Below, one piece after another: positions 38,301-50,826 of a DNA stretch of 64,000 nucleotides (position 1 is its first letter; every line of letters begins with the position of its first letter). A program made the translations under genes and the position numbers. The stretch is from Dipetalonema caudispina (taxonomy: Eukaryota > Nematoda > Chromadorea > Rhabditida > Onchocercidae): positions 62,001-126,000 of the forward strand of contig JABVXV010000058.1 in NCBI GenBank assembly GCA_013365325.1, in the 5' to 3' direction. A model generated the notes under the pieces. It was not told the origin of the DNA. It ran no database searches and saw only the letters and a list, made by a program, of their open reading frames with translations.

Positions 38301-40964
38301 TTTTTCTCTAGGAAATTCACATGCCAGATCGGCACTCTATATTTTCCATTATCGGGACGAAACAGACATAGGCAATTGTGAAATTATGTAAAGATGGAGG
38401 AGTTGCTCTCACTACCAACGAACAACTTTATGGCTATTTTTTTGATGTTTAGTGAAAAAACATCCAACAACTGGATGACCATTTCTTATTTGCAGAAGCA
38501 GTAGCGAAGATGCAAGTATCAGTAGTGCGGAAGAAGAACAAACGGAAGCGAAGAAAAGATCTCTGAGGTATGTCATATTAAAAAATAACGTTCTTTATTT
38601 CTGATATGAGATAAAACAAGTTGATATCAGGCAATTCTCTGCATTGATTAGCTCCAAGTATTGACGTTCACTGAACGATATCAGCTAAAGGTATTAATAA
38701 AGCTGAAAAATTTATTAGACCCAATTGACTTTGGTTGATATTTCAGTGCAGGAGCTTTTGAGGATGAAAGTTTCACATCTATGACTAATACGGAACGTGT
38801 CAAAGCAATGATTGAGATGGCAGCAGCAAGTCAAACGCAGTCGATGGACTTACAATGTTAGATTAGTTTCTACATTAAACATTAAACTTTGCTGTAATTT
38901 CACTATACAAGCATATGTAGTATGTATAGAAACAACGCGTTGAAATAAATCAACAAAAAATAAATCTAATAAAACTCTTCTTATCATATTTTTTGCTTTT
39001 GAACTTAAATTTTCACAAAAACTCATTGATTTCTCCATCTTTCTTTCCTCCTCTTCCTGTTTCCATTCTTTTCTACATGCGTTGCTTTATTGGCTTCAAT
39101 GTCAAATTCTTATTGCATGGTATAATTTGCTGAAAACTACCAATATGGACATTTTAATTACCTATTTATTGTAATTAGAACTATATGGAAATAAAAATTT
39201 CTGTGGTTAGAAGAAAATTTCCAGATAAAGATTATCGTTCGACAAAGTTTTTGTCTAGATTCAGTGGAAAATGATTCCTCAAATCATCCAGTCTTCCCCT
39301 CCTATCTCTTCCCATGTTTTAGTTTTAATGAGATTCTCACTGTTATTAAATTTAATAATAATTTTCAGCATTCCTAGAGTTTATTTCGAGTTTAAAATCC
39401 ATTCTATAAAATTTTAAAACTAGGCCTTAAACTCGAATGGTTATATCAGGGTGAAATTAAGTAGTGATGAAAACAGTCTCACTTTTCTGTCCCCATTTCT
39501 TATATCTTTTTTTCATTTCATAGCCATGTTCCATTCTTTATTGTTTATTTATTAGAAAAATATCTTACTTTCTTACCATCAGACTTTATGAAAATTCTAT
39601 TCAGATCCAAATGTTGATTATGCTACAACTGGCAACATAAATAGAATCTCTGGTCTTGGTTCTGATGAAGCATCAAACTTAGTCGACACCAGTTTGCTGA
39701 TACGTCTTGGTCTCGCGAAATCAGATTTGGTACCATCAAAACCGCCATTGCAGAATAAATTTCTGAATACTCAGTCCGCAGTCAGTGGAAGCGCTATTCG
39801 AAGTCATCTGGTAAATGCACATGTTTCAGCTGCTTTGGATACAACAAAATCCGTTAGGTAGATGTTTAAGTATAATTTTCAATTTTCAAAATTTAAGATT
39901 ACAATCTCATTCTCTCCTTTTTCTGTAGAAAATCAACTGGGGCATGTAAATCGTAGTAAAGATGTAACACAGGTGGTCAGTGTTGGATCTTGGGAAGTAA
40001 GAAGTGGTAGAGCTTTTCCAGTAGATGATACTTTATAATGTCAAGTATTTCACCATAGAAGGAATTTCATTGGATAGTTGGCCGGTCTCCTCAAAGCGTA
40101 TTCATTTGCATCTTCATTATATTCAAATTATATTTTTAACTTTTGTTCATATTTCGATGTTTCAATCATCTTATCCTTTTTCTTGACAATTTTAGATGCT
40201 GAAATCAATCTTTTCTTATTGTTTCAACTTTTATTGCTTTAATCGTTTTCTGTTTCCTTCTCTTTTACTGAATTATTTTAGGACAATAAGTAAAAGATTG
40301 CCCACGGGTGAAGTAGTGAAAGTGCGCCAAACACGTAAAAGCATTGAAAATCCAGTGACTAACATAACCGCAACTACCTCTGCTGCAGCAACTGCTACTA
40401 TTAATACTACAAAACCAATTGTGCCATCTCGTGATCTAACAGCCATAACTACCACCGAGGAACAATTTAATGCTATCAAATTTGCAAGAGATATCGCCCT
40501 CGCAAAGTTTCTAATTAAAGCAAATGCATTCCAGTTACTTGAACTACCTGAATTTAAGGTAATTGTTTTTTTCTTTTTTAAAGTTTTATGCTTTCCAGTG
40601 AGTCACAATGCTTTAGATGACTTTTCCTTTGGTCGTAAAGACTTTTCATATGAATATCAAGAGACCAAAAAACTTCAATCTGTATCACCAAATTCATTTG
40701 AAATGTTGCTGCAACCATACATCGCATCAGCCACTTCATTACTAATCCTTTGGTTGCTATTCATAACTTCAATTACATTTAAGCATTATTTTTCCAGAGA
40801 GTAGTTTTTTGTTTTTTTTTTTTTAGCAATTTGTGGATGTACTGGATCCTACGTATCAATTACCTCAGAGTAGTTATTTGAAACGATTGCTGGAACCTAA
40901 AACGGGTGATCATGATCTGCCATCAGAACATCTGTTGGATATCGTTCAGGAACAGGAAGAATAA
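32310..40964 (+). CDS. two-BED-zinc-finger protein with hAT-transposase remnant
   Basis: Likely nuclear DNA-binding protein of 899 residues. Fifteen exons join in phase and sum to exactly 2700 nt: 32310-32406, 32739-32792, 33260-33454, 33943-34116, 34306-34440, 34543-34635, 34799-34977, 36022-36601, 37093-37247, 37436-37623, 38496-38567, 38747-38856, 39605-39857, 40282-40558, 40827-40964. BED finger 1: NPVW at 265-268, C280, C283, H298, H302. BED finger 2: HPVW at 540-543, C558, C561, H576, H580. Each is preceded by an Arg/Lys block (RRKRQRR, KRRRLRR). The N-terminus is acidic with a DDDDDD run, and residues 310-502 are Ser/Thr/Asn-rich. Residues about 830-875 (KFLIKANAFQLLELPEFK, then DPTYQLP) resemble the N-terminal region of hAT transposases. 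The RNase-H-like catalytic domain is absent, so this is probably a domesticated gene. The start is preceded by an in-frame stop. Confidence 0.9.
32581..32609 (+). CDS. possible alternative first exon of the BED-finger gene
   Basis: A 29-nt segment lies between a good acceptor (AAATCTGTTCAG) and a GTAATT donor. Its ATG at 32582 reads MESTRQKVT and ends one base into a codon, the same phase with which exon 1 (32310-32406) enters exon 2 at 32739. Used as a trans-spliced first exon it would give a shorter N-terminus. It cannot be an internal exon after 32406, because stops appear in that frame. Confidence 0.35.
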
Positions 40965-43304
40965 TACGCACGACAAAAGTGGTGGTATGTTATCAGTAAT
41001 CAATCATCTAAATGCTTTTTTGTCCTCTTAATTAAGTCCTGCACGATAATAATTACTTTTCCATTTATCCCTTTGCTATTATTCCCATGCACACTTTGCA
41101 CTCCTTTTCTACATTTCAAATTAACATATTTCAACAAAAGCAACAAATACTTCACACACTGCTTATTTGTCCTGTCAATTATGCCTTGTCGTTTCTTTTA
41201 CAAACGCCTACTTTTGCAGGAAACAGATTTACTCACTGTTGTCCAACTTTGGATACACTAATTGGTCTGTACGAACACAGTTATTGGAGAAACTCTTTTC
41301 ATCTTTAGATGATGCGGTATGTGCATGAAAAATCAGTCAATAGACCTCAATCGAGTCACTGTGAATCTTCAGAAGATTGCAAGACTTATGACTTTTTTCT
41401 TTCATTATCCCATGGCCTTTTAATACTTGAACGACATTATTTTGTGGTTGAGTCAAACTTTCTTAATTCCTCTTCTCTTCTGTCAAACGATTTATTCGAT
41501 CTATCGTATGCTTTTAAGCCATATTACCTGCCGCCATTTGTTAAATGCTTTTTGGAAAATTTTAACCTCATATATAACGAGCTCTTTCGACCTTGTAACC
41601 GTTGGTCTTTAATCCTTACATTTATTATTTCATCACTTTCAATGAGCATTTCGAAATTGAAGTCATTTCTTGTACTCATTCTCTGTATCTAATACAGAAT
41701 ATCTTTATCTCCAAATCATTATTCATTGTTCTCAGCAAAAGGGATACATATGTTGTTAGATTAGGTATTTATGAATCATGGACATAAATAAGTCTGTGAA
41801 AATTTTATACTCATATTCAGAGAAGAATTGATGTTAAACCAGTTTGATCGCTAATTAGGACTTCCGTTTCAGCATTCCGTGATTTTGCCAAACACTGATT
41901 ATACAATATTAGTGAAAGGAATAATATAGAAATGGAAGGTGCATTATTTTTTGCCCCTTCATATCATTCATATCATTGCTCAAATCATTCTTCTGATGGC
42001 CTACTATTTTTCATACAGTGTACGAATAAGGTCCTTACTAAGTCAGGATTCACTTTTGTTAAATGTATTCTTCTATTTGCTGCAATGTGCGTTTTACTTT
42101 TTTTTTCTCTCTCGCAGTTGTTAAATACATTTTAGTATTGTTCTGCAGCTGCAAATCATGTTGCACACCAAGATATCAGTGCCTATTATCACTTCGTGCA
42201 TTATGCAATTGCATCATATATTGCATCTAATTGCAAGCATCATACGAATGCTATGCAGCATGCATTAGCAAAAAAATGCTTTAAAGAATATCAACTAATT
42301 TTTATTTTTTGTTGCTACTGCTTAAGATCGTTACTCTGGACTCATCTTTTACAAGTGCCCATTTAATGACCATGTTCCCAAATTTTTCTGGGATTTATTT
42401 AATCTCAAATTGTTGTTTTCAATGGGCAAGTGCTCAATGGTCCTTGCCTATCATTTCTATCTATGTTGAGAAACTATTGCCTTTACCTTCCAAAGTTTGT
42501 TAATGAATGTGCCTAACTATGCTCTGATTTAATTTGAATTGAATTTGAAATAAATTCAGTTTGTTATAATGTTTGGTAACTTTCTTCAAATGAGTACAAC
42601 AAACGAACGAGTATCCAACAAATCATTTCCAATACGTACATTTTTCTCTTGAACTATTTATCACTGCTTTAATTTACCGCTCTCCTGTTAAACTATGGTG
42701 GAATTGTCTTCGATATCAACGATTTTGATCTTGTTTGGAGTGATGGTGCGATTCTTGCAATCTTGATTGGGACTGGAAATCTTCTAGGTCAGGATTTCAA
42801 GTCAAAGAAATAGAGTTTAGATACAATTGGTTTCAACTTGTTTAAATATTCAAAAAGTGATCAATAAACCTTCCTATACATTTCTTACGAAGTGCCACAA
42901 TAAAATTGTTTATATAAGGCAGAATGATAAACATCGAAGAATGATAATAATAATAACAATCAGTTAAGTAATTCCATTGTTTCTCATACATATTTTTGCA
43001 GTGTGGAAATTAATTGAAATTGGCAATAGTACAATACGAGAAAAGATGTATACTTATTTTGAAGATCCATTGAAAGTAATCTGTCATTCTTTTCAGCTGT
43101 TTATTTCACTTTAATTTGAATCAAAATAAGAAGAAAGTTTGTAATCTTACTTTCTGGTTGCTATTCTGTATCACTCAGTTCAATTCTTCCTTAACTGTTA
43201 GCAGTTAGCCAAAAGAAATCTTCTGACTGCATCAAAATATCTGAACATACAATGAAATTGCATAGACATAGATATACAATTGTACTAAAAAATTAAACAA
43301 AATA
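40965..43304. other. convergent intergenic/3'-UTR region between BED and PIM genes
   Basis: Both flanking genes end here. The plus strand is T/C-rich from 41040 to 42130, which depletes stop codons and yields several overlapping open frames up to 127 codons (41309-41692). None has a recognisable motif, and I do not call them genes. A cluster of ATGCAAT/ATTGCAT-like heptamers lies at about 42195-42260. AATAAA on the minus strand near 43098 could serve the kinase gene. Confidence 0.4.
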
Positions 43305-46167
43305 TTAAAATACCAGTACTCTACCAGTTCTTCCGTTAAAGCTCGCATGGCTGGATGGTTTCGGCAGTTGTGTTGCAGGAGAGAAAAGTGCCGATTGCTG
43401 TCCGGAATCCATGGAACGTTTCTTCCTAGTTATGAGTCCTAAAGCAGGAGATCGTGTCCAATTGCTATCTTCCGGATTTTGAATGTGTGGAAAAGTAAAC
43501 CGAGGAACAGAAACGGACAGATGGTTAATGGAATGTGCTTTAGTTATTCGATCAAGGGAAATATTATTCTGCTGTAGATAAATCATCTTCATAAATTCTC
43601 GTGTGTCCACCGGTGAAGGAGATTCACCGACCAGCGAAGTTTTTGACTGACTAGCTCGAATTCTATCCCAATGTTGACAACCATGGCTGCGATGAGATGA
43701 TGGTCCGGCAATCATACCACCTGCTCCCGGTTCACCTCGACGATAACGAGCCGTGAATGAAGACGACGTGGATGGGCTAAAACTAGACGTACTACCGACA
43801 CCCGATTCGGCGTAACTGAAATCGATTCAGTGAACATGATTATATATAACAAAAAATATCTTTCTTAAGTAGGATTATGAGGCAAGAAGAAGTTATACAA
43901 TGACATAAACGTGCATGCGTCACCTTCACGCACCGATATTTCTTACTTATCAAGAAATTGTAATAAATATCTGCTCATTATTAATATCACTGATAATAAC
44001 GAAAAGTTTACCTTGATTCCACCTGTTCCTTCGATGCGTGATCGGTGCATATAGCATCGTACTGCTGATCATCAACTGAGTTCTGATATGTGCGACTTAT
44101 CAGGGTACACCAATCAACACATGGAGCTCGAATCCATGAGTGCTTCAGGATTGTATCCAGGGTGCATCGCTTATTCGGTTCAAAGCGCAAACATTGGTTA
44201 ATCAAATCCATAGCACCTGAAGAATGTAATTTTACTTTCAAAACTTGTCGAAATTCTAAAAAATTCTTTCTAAACTTAACTTGATTGGATGGAAGTCAAT
44301 TGAGATGGAATGTGCAATAGCTATTTTCCAGTTCAAGGATGTTAGACACTACAAATTAAAACTTTCAGAAGAGAATTATTTTCTATAACGTTTATATTTC
44401 ACTCCCAAAACTTTTACTCCCAAAACTTACTTTTGCTAACTTGTGCATAAAATGGTAGTGGTCCTAGTAGATGTGATGTACAAATCTCCTTTTCATTACG
44501 AAATGGTAACCTCCCGTTGAGCATGTTGTAGAGCAAGACACCCAACGACCAGACCGCTGCTTCTCGACCCAAATACATCGAATGCAAAAACCATTCCGGT
44601 GGGCAATACAGACGAGTTCCTGAAAGATGCCATTCTTACTAATGGAAAGTCATAAAAGATTTCTGTCAAATGATTTGAATGTTATGATATTGTTGAGGTT
44701 ATCTTAGATCTGATAATTCATTTCATCACCAATTTTGAAATTTTCACTACCAACTGGTTGATTAGATCTTGTGAAGTTTATTTCACCTGAATTCACATAA
44801 TACCCTTTTAGTTGGCTAATATCCTTTTGGAAGAATTTATAGTATCGAGATGAAGTATTACATATCCAAATGATAATAAAGAATTTATTTTGAGATAAAA
44901 TATGTTTCAGAAAAGTGAAATTCTCTTCTAAACTATCTGGGCAACGTTGCTTTAATCAACAAATACCTTGAAAATCAGTGTAGTGATTTTTCTTGAGCAG
45001 AGTTGCAGCGCCAAAATCAACCAGAGATGTTTCACCGTTCACCAAATCAATCACTATATTTTCGTCCTGCAACTTTTCATTTGGAAATTTGATTCGAAAT
45101 AATTAGTTTATAAAAATTTCACTGCAAAACGAGATAGCTCTCTCTTTAATCACTTCAGTTCATCTTGTCAGTATGGTGATTCTGAATGAGTGACTCGCTT
45201 TTGATCACTGATACAAACCCGTTGTTTCTGCTAAAATTTCGGGAATCGTATTTGAGTTGTAAATTAATTTTTCAAAAATACATTGGAGATGAACATATTT
45301 CTCAAGAATTAGTACAAAGAAACGGTTGGAAAAAAAAAACAGCAATCATTTTTTCAGTCGTTTCTCTATTACAGTACCGGTGCAAACCTTAAGATCACGA
45401 TGTAATACTTTCTGCTGGGCGCAGTCGCGAATAGTCAGAGCTATTTGTCGGAACAAAAATCGTGTAAGCTAAAAAAAATTTTAATGAACCACAGGATTTA
45501 ATTTGAAACAAATTTTGAATCTTTTCAGTATTGTAAGTTTTTTTTTCAACTGTTATACTGCTAAACAAGAGATATTAATTATCCCTTATGGAAAATTTAA
45601 TGGAAGTAAAATAAAATTCTGATTCCATGTCACTTCTTCCCAATCGCTTACTACTTTAATCATTCACAGTTATTAAACTTACATCTTCATCCAACTTCTT
45701 ATGACTTTTAATAAAATCGAATAAGTCAACGCATGGATATGGACGTGTCATTACAATCAGAAAACCTTCCGGCATACTGTACCAATCCAGTAATTTGATC
45801 ACTCCCGGTACATTAACACATCGTGCTAACATACAAATTTCCATCGGTAATCGTTCATCTTCTAACTGAAATGAATATGTTCATCTTCTAACTGAAATGA
45901 ATATTAACAGCAGTCCGGAAAGATCGCATAGATACAAAACTGTTAGTTTGGATTCGAACTTGCACGAGTGATGAAAACAAATATTACTTTTCCCCAATTG
46001 CGAACTTGATCTCTATTGATGAATTTAATAGCAACCGGAAGTTCATCACAAATCCGGATTCCACGATAGACTACCCCGAAACCACCGCGACCAAGTTCTC
46101 CTTTAAGCTTGTAGCGTTTCTTGAAATTCGACAGGCCACGACCTACAGTTTTGAAAATGTCATGCAT
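43305..46167 (-). CDS. PIM: PIM-family serine/threonine protein kinase
   Basis: Phosphorylates Ser/Thr on target proteins; the family acts in growth and survival signalling (nematode members are called PRK). Seven exons, 1449 nt, all phases agree: 46167-45988, 45865-45683, 45468-45388, 45066-44967, 44619-44431, 44216-44012, 43815-43305. Glycine loop G26-R-G-G-F-G31, catalytic Lys48, helix-C Glu69 (RLPMEICML). The hinge is MTRPYPCVDLFDF with the PIM-type extra proline (RPYP, 101-104). The catalytic loop is HRDLKDEN (Asp146), DFG is at 165-167, and the activation segment contains YTDFQGTRLYCPPEW. A 195-residue Ser-rich C-terminal tail follows the kinase domain and is longer than in mammalian PIMs. 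A 3' splice site ends 4 nt upstream of the ATG (46171), fitting trans-splicing or a non-coding first exon. All catalytic residues are present. The 3' splice site of exon 2 is tandemly duplicated. Confidence 0.95.
45853..45904. repeat. perfect 26-bp tandem duplication spanning a 3' splice site
   Basis: The units at 45853-45878 and 45879-45904 are identical. Each carries, on the minus strand, the TTCAG acceptor and the first codons of PIM kinase exon 2. Because 26 is not a multiple of 3, the upstream copy is out of frame. Confidence 0.95.
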
Positions 46168-48216
46168 GTTCCTGTTGACAAATTTTAAGCCAACACATAT
46201 TTATTTGCAAAGATAATTTCCAATTTTGTTCACTTCTTTAGAATTTGCTAAATTTTCAGTTTTCTGCTAAGATATTTTGGAGCTTCATTAGCTTCGTCAA
46301 CGAATGCATTCATTTTTAGGATTCAATTACAGAACAAAATCAAGTTTATAGCTCTTTTTTGAATTAAATTAGTTTAGAAATAATATAATGAAAAGTACCA
46401 TTTAGGAGTATTTTCAGGTTATACAATTGTACCGTTGCAAGTTTCTTTACTTTCTTGGCGATATGTGCCATGGTCACATATTATTTGATAAAAGGACACT
46501 TTTTCCTTCCTTCTTCTAATCCCCGCGACTAACCACTTCAAGGTAACAATAGACTGTTATCGAATGTGAAGTATATGTTTCGCTAATATTCGCTATTTCT
46601 AAAAGTTATATACAAATTGAATTACAAATGTGGGTTAGGAATACGTGAAGTGCGTATTGAGTATAACGGATATAAATTATAATAAAAGTCCTAATTCAAA
46701 ACCGGTAATATTATATGGATCGATTTTCAACTGAAGTGCATTGAAACAGAAAAAGTAAAAAGTAGAGGAAGAGAAGAAATTTGTCTTCAATTTTACCTGT
46801 TTCAAAGAGAAACGGAAACTATAGGTTGGAAAGTTTGGATAAATCAATTAAAATATATAATATTTTCAAGAAAAATGAAAGATCTGGAATTTAAAACAAG
46901 ATGAAAATAATTAGCAGAACTGCACTTGTCTAATGATAAGTCTGCTCATGTTCGATAAAATTTTACATGGATTTATTACACATACTACCAATCTACGATC
47001 ATCTTAATTAAATCATATTGTTATTTCACCAAGTAAGACTTGAAAAATTGCATATATGCAAATAGTAATCCAACATTTTCCTGATTTCTCCGAAGAAACA
47101 GAATCTTTTTCATTTAAGATTGGAATAATAAAGAATTCGATTTACGGTTAATCAATCAGAAAGATTTTTCTATTTGAAAGCACAATTTTTTGTTAAAAAA
47201 GAGCGTTCGAGCTTTGCTACAATTTCACGTTTTCAGAAATTCGTTTTTTTTTTTTAATAAAACTTTCCAGTTATTAGATTAATTAAAAACAGATTCCCGA
47301 AGTTCGAGAATCTGTTAGATTCGAAGTAACAAGTTATGATTAAATGCAATAACTACTGATGTAAATAAGAGAAATATGCACAAGAAATAATGATTATATT
47401 ATTGTATCTAAAAATAATGACAAGAAAATGATAACTAATATAAATCAATATTGTTTTAATATTTTTTGTTTATGAACCTCTTTTCTTCATTTCAATTATT
47501 TTGATTTTACTTCCTTTTCATTGTTGCCAAGATATTTCCACACCAACTAAATAATTAATTAATCGAGAAATATTTATTTTCATTTTTTTAGCAGCAATAA
47601 ATAATGCGGAAAGTTATCCAAAGGATATACAAGTAAATATTAGGAAAACTTTTGGAAATTCGGTAAACCGATATTTGGAAGGGTGAAGTTGACAAAAAAT
47701 TTAAGATCTCTTGAATAATTTTTTATTAAAAATGACTGTACTATTCAAATTGAGAAAATTAAAATCCTACTAGCAATCTTATCATATCTAATATTTGCCT
47801 AAATATAATAATAAGTCTAATCGTTACAAATCAAACAAATCATTAAACCATCTCCTTAATTGTCGTATATGTTAGATGGAAGATGTTAACCGATTCATAA
47901 GTGATTATAGTAATGTTAGCAGTGATTACCAAACTGAAGACCAGTAGGAAGAATTAAGAAACAGGAAAATTCAGTTGAGGACTGAGGATTGTTTCGTTCA
48001 CTGTGACAGCTGTCAACAGCAAAATTGAGCTGAACTCAATTAAGAGGAGTAGGAGTGGACGGAGACAGGTTATTTTGACAATTTATGGTCTTCTTAAACA
48101 AATAAATAATATTTCATTCATCTGAACAAAATTACTCTTTCTTATCTATTATATTTGGTCTAGTCTAGTCCGATGAAACTACTACAACCAATCCAGTAGC
48201 TGCATTACTGTTCTTG

Positions 48217-48246
<30 letters not shown>
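48217..48246. repeat. A30 homopolymer
   Basis: Thirty consecutive A residues on the plus strand. It could be the tail of an old retroposed sequence, but no target-site duplication or retroposed gene was recognised on its 5' side. Confidence 0.9.
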
Positions 48247-48247
<1 letters not shown>

Positions 48248-49030
48248 GATGGTTGGAAACCGTGGATGCTAACTGTAAGGAATAAAATTTCAGAACATTC
48301 CTTAGCAATACAACAATAATTTTCTACTTTCGTAAGTTTACTTCTGCTAAATGCAACAAGAAGCAGCATTATTTGGCATGATGAGAATGATACATTGTTT
48401 CAAGAGGATAGAGAAATTTTTGAGGTCGATAAATTGAAATTGCGTAGTATTGAGGACAATTTATTCAGCATAAAACTGAATATAATCAAATGACTGACTG
48501 ATATGAAGTGTGAAGAAATCATTTTCCAAGCAAAAATAATAAAATAGCACTTATAGGTAAAAGCTAGTTCCAAAGTGCATAATAACAATACTTTCTATTA
48601 GATTTTCAAATCAGGAAAGAAATTTCTTAGTTTACATTGACAGCTGGTTTCGCTAAAAAAAAAAAGCAAAACTATCCCAAAATTACGGATTTCAATAAAT
48701 CAAGGAAGATAACTATGATAAAACAAATGAAAAATAAGGTGATGACTTTTAAAATGAATTTAGAATTTCTCAATTTCTTTAAGTTGTTTAGTCGTTTTAT
48801 TTCCGTTTCCATGAATAACCGCATTATTCTTTCTGGGATATAATACTTTCAGTAGCAAAATATTAAATCAGAGAAGTAATTTTATACCCCTTTTATGCCC
48901 TTATGTATTCTTATGATAAATTCTACATATGTAGAGGAAATCAGTCTTGATCCGAAACCTATAATTTTCAGGCCTGTTTCCATTTTATACTTTAATGCAA
49001 AAATACAAGACATGTCTTGAGTTTTCACAA

Positions 49031-49101
49031 GTAAACAACTGCAATTATAGTACTTTCTTTCGGTGCCAAAAAAAAGAAAGTACTATAATGGCATCGTTTA
49101 C
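49031..49101. ncRNA. candidate hairpin (possible pre-miRNA or MITE-like palindrome)
   Basis: Arms ATTATAGTACTTTCTTT (49044-49060) and its exact reverse complement (49073-49089) give a 17-bp perfect stem around a 12-nt loop. Pairing resumes outward after a small internal loop: TGC with GCA, then GTAAAC (49031-49036) with GTTTAC (49096-49101). The whole is about 71 nt with some 27 paired positions, the size of a microRNA precursor. The two strands are almost equivalent, so transcription could be from either. Only the fold is seen; expression and conservation are unknown. Confidence 0.4.
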
Positions 49102-49262
49102 CTGTGCAAATGTTAAGTAAACAAGAAAAGTTTGCACTAGCAGAACTTCTTGCAAAATTCTGCCCATAATTAAATCTCTGAGAGATTAATTCAAGATTTC
49201 TACTGGTAGTGAGTATGGAAGATTAAGAAATTGTGAAATGATATATTGCTTCATGCTTCAAC

Positions 49263-49311
49263 TCTCTCTCCGTTTTCCTCTCTCTCCCTCCCTCTCTCTC
49301 TTTCTCTCTCA
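49263..49311. repeat. CT-rich simple sequence
   Basis: A pyrimidine tract made mainly of CT and TCTC units on the plus strand. No gene nearby uses it as a splice tract. Confidence 0.8.
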
Positions 49312-50552
49312 AGACGGTATGAAAAAGGAAACGAAAGAATTTGATTGCTTCCTTCTAAATAATAGAATTGCTAAATAAAGATAAAGAGGAATTGATAGTA
49401 TGTTCGAGACTAAGAAACTACGACAAAGCTGACACTATAAACTTCCTCTGATATATTTAGCAATGTATGCACACACAAGCATACACACACATACACAGAC
49501 CAGTGCAAACTCTCTCGATAACCAGTATTTCGGGTTGGGTTAATTCCCTTCAACTCTTTTTAAAGAAAAAGTTCTTTCCATCAAAACAACCGCAACATGC
49601 AAGCTAAATATTAAGAAATCATCATCATCATTCCATTTTGTATAACTTTTAACGACGATTTATTGTTGCAAAAAATTTGCAACAATATGGAATGGTATCT
49701 GTTATTCATTTCTGAGTCAGTCACAATTTCAATCTTCAATTTGAAAACATATTGCGATGATAGCTAATCGTAGAGGAAAATATATAATTCTAAATCAAAT
49801 CATTTTCAATATTCCTAACTTGAAAAAAACAAAAAAACAAAATGATAGAAACATTTCAAACACTCAATCAAATGTATTAGCTTATGAAATATTATGCTAA
49901 ATCTCAGCTAAAATAGTCTTAATTGTTATTTACTCTTTTATTCCTCATGTTAGTTTCGAATTCCGATTTTACTGTTACTTCTGTGATACCACTTCCAGCA
50001 GATCTTCCACTGGAACGCTTAATTAATACTGAATAAAACTTGTAATCAAACAAGTCTTTGTTGTTCCAATTTCTTGTTATTGTAATTTCTGAACTTTGCT
50101 GTTGTAATTTCGAAACAAAATTTTATTGTGTGACAAAGTAACATTCGCCATCTTCGCAGTAATCTACATTTTACTAAAACATCAATTCACCACTTTATCA
50201 TACTGATATATAATTATGATTTATTGCGAGTATCTTTTGATTATCATTAGAACAGCTCGAATTAATTAATGTGCAGATTACAAACTAAAGTAAGTGGTGT
50301 ATGAAATCAAATACATTGCCAATATTATCAGTAATTATTTAAATTCGCATTAGTCTTCTCAATAAGAAGAAGACACAGTAATTGCAACGTATAATCGACG
50401 ACTTGTAACCTTTTGAAATCTTAATTTCAAGCATATATTCATATACAATATCATTTTCGTTGCAAAAATATTAAGTACTGGGATAATTATTTTCATTATC
50501 CCTCAATCATAATAATATAAACTGCAATCATTGCATCTTACCGAGATTATGG

Positions 50553-50607
50553 AAAATTTAGCAAACCTGGTTCAAACTATAGGTTAGCAACTGGTTTGCT
50601 AAATTTT
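50553..50607. repeat. 15-bp perfect inverted repeat with 25-nt loop
   Basis: AAAATTTAGCAAACC at 50553-50567 is the exact reverse complement of 50593-50607. Either strand could form a hairpin. Its arms do not match the hairpin at 49031-49101, so these are not copies of one element. Confidence 0.8.
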
Positions 50608-50826
50608 AAAAAGTTTTATTAGGAAACAATGACTATGTGTTGAATTACTTAATCCAGATTACTATGAAAATTATCGAGCCATAGAACTACATAGAATAAT
50701 TTACAGAAAGCGTTTCGATGCGACGTGAGCGATACACGTATAAGTTGAGTGGAAGGAAGGAAGAAGTTGAAAAAGAAGAAATTATTAAACTTAAACGAGT
50801 AGAAGAAATAGATTTCCTCACTGACG

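Noticed and set aside
41040..42135. Dense overlapping plus-strand open frames (up to 127 codons) after the BED gene
   Set aside because: The plus strand is T/C-rich here, which removes stop codons in all three frames. The peptides are low-complexity hydrophobic with no motifs. Probably 3'-UTR or intergenic.
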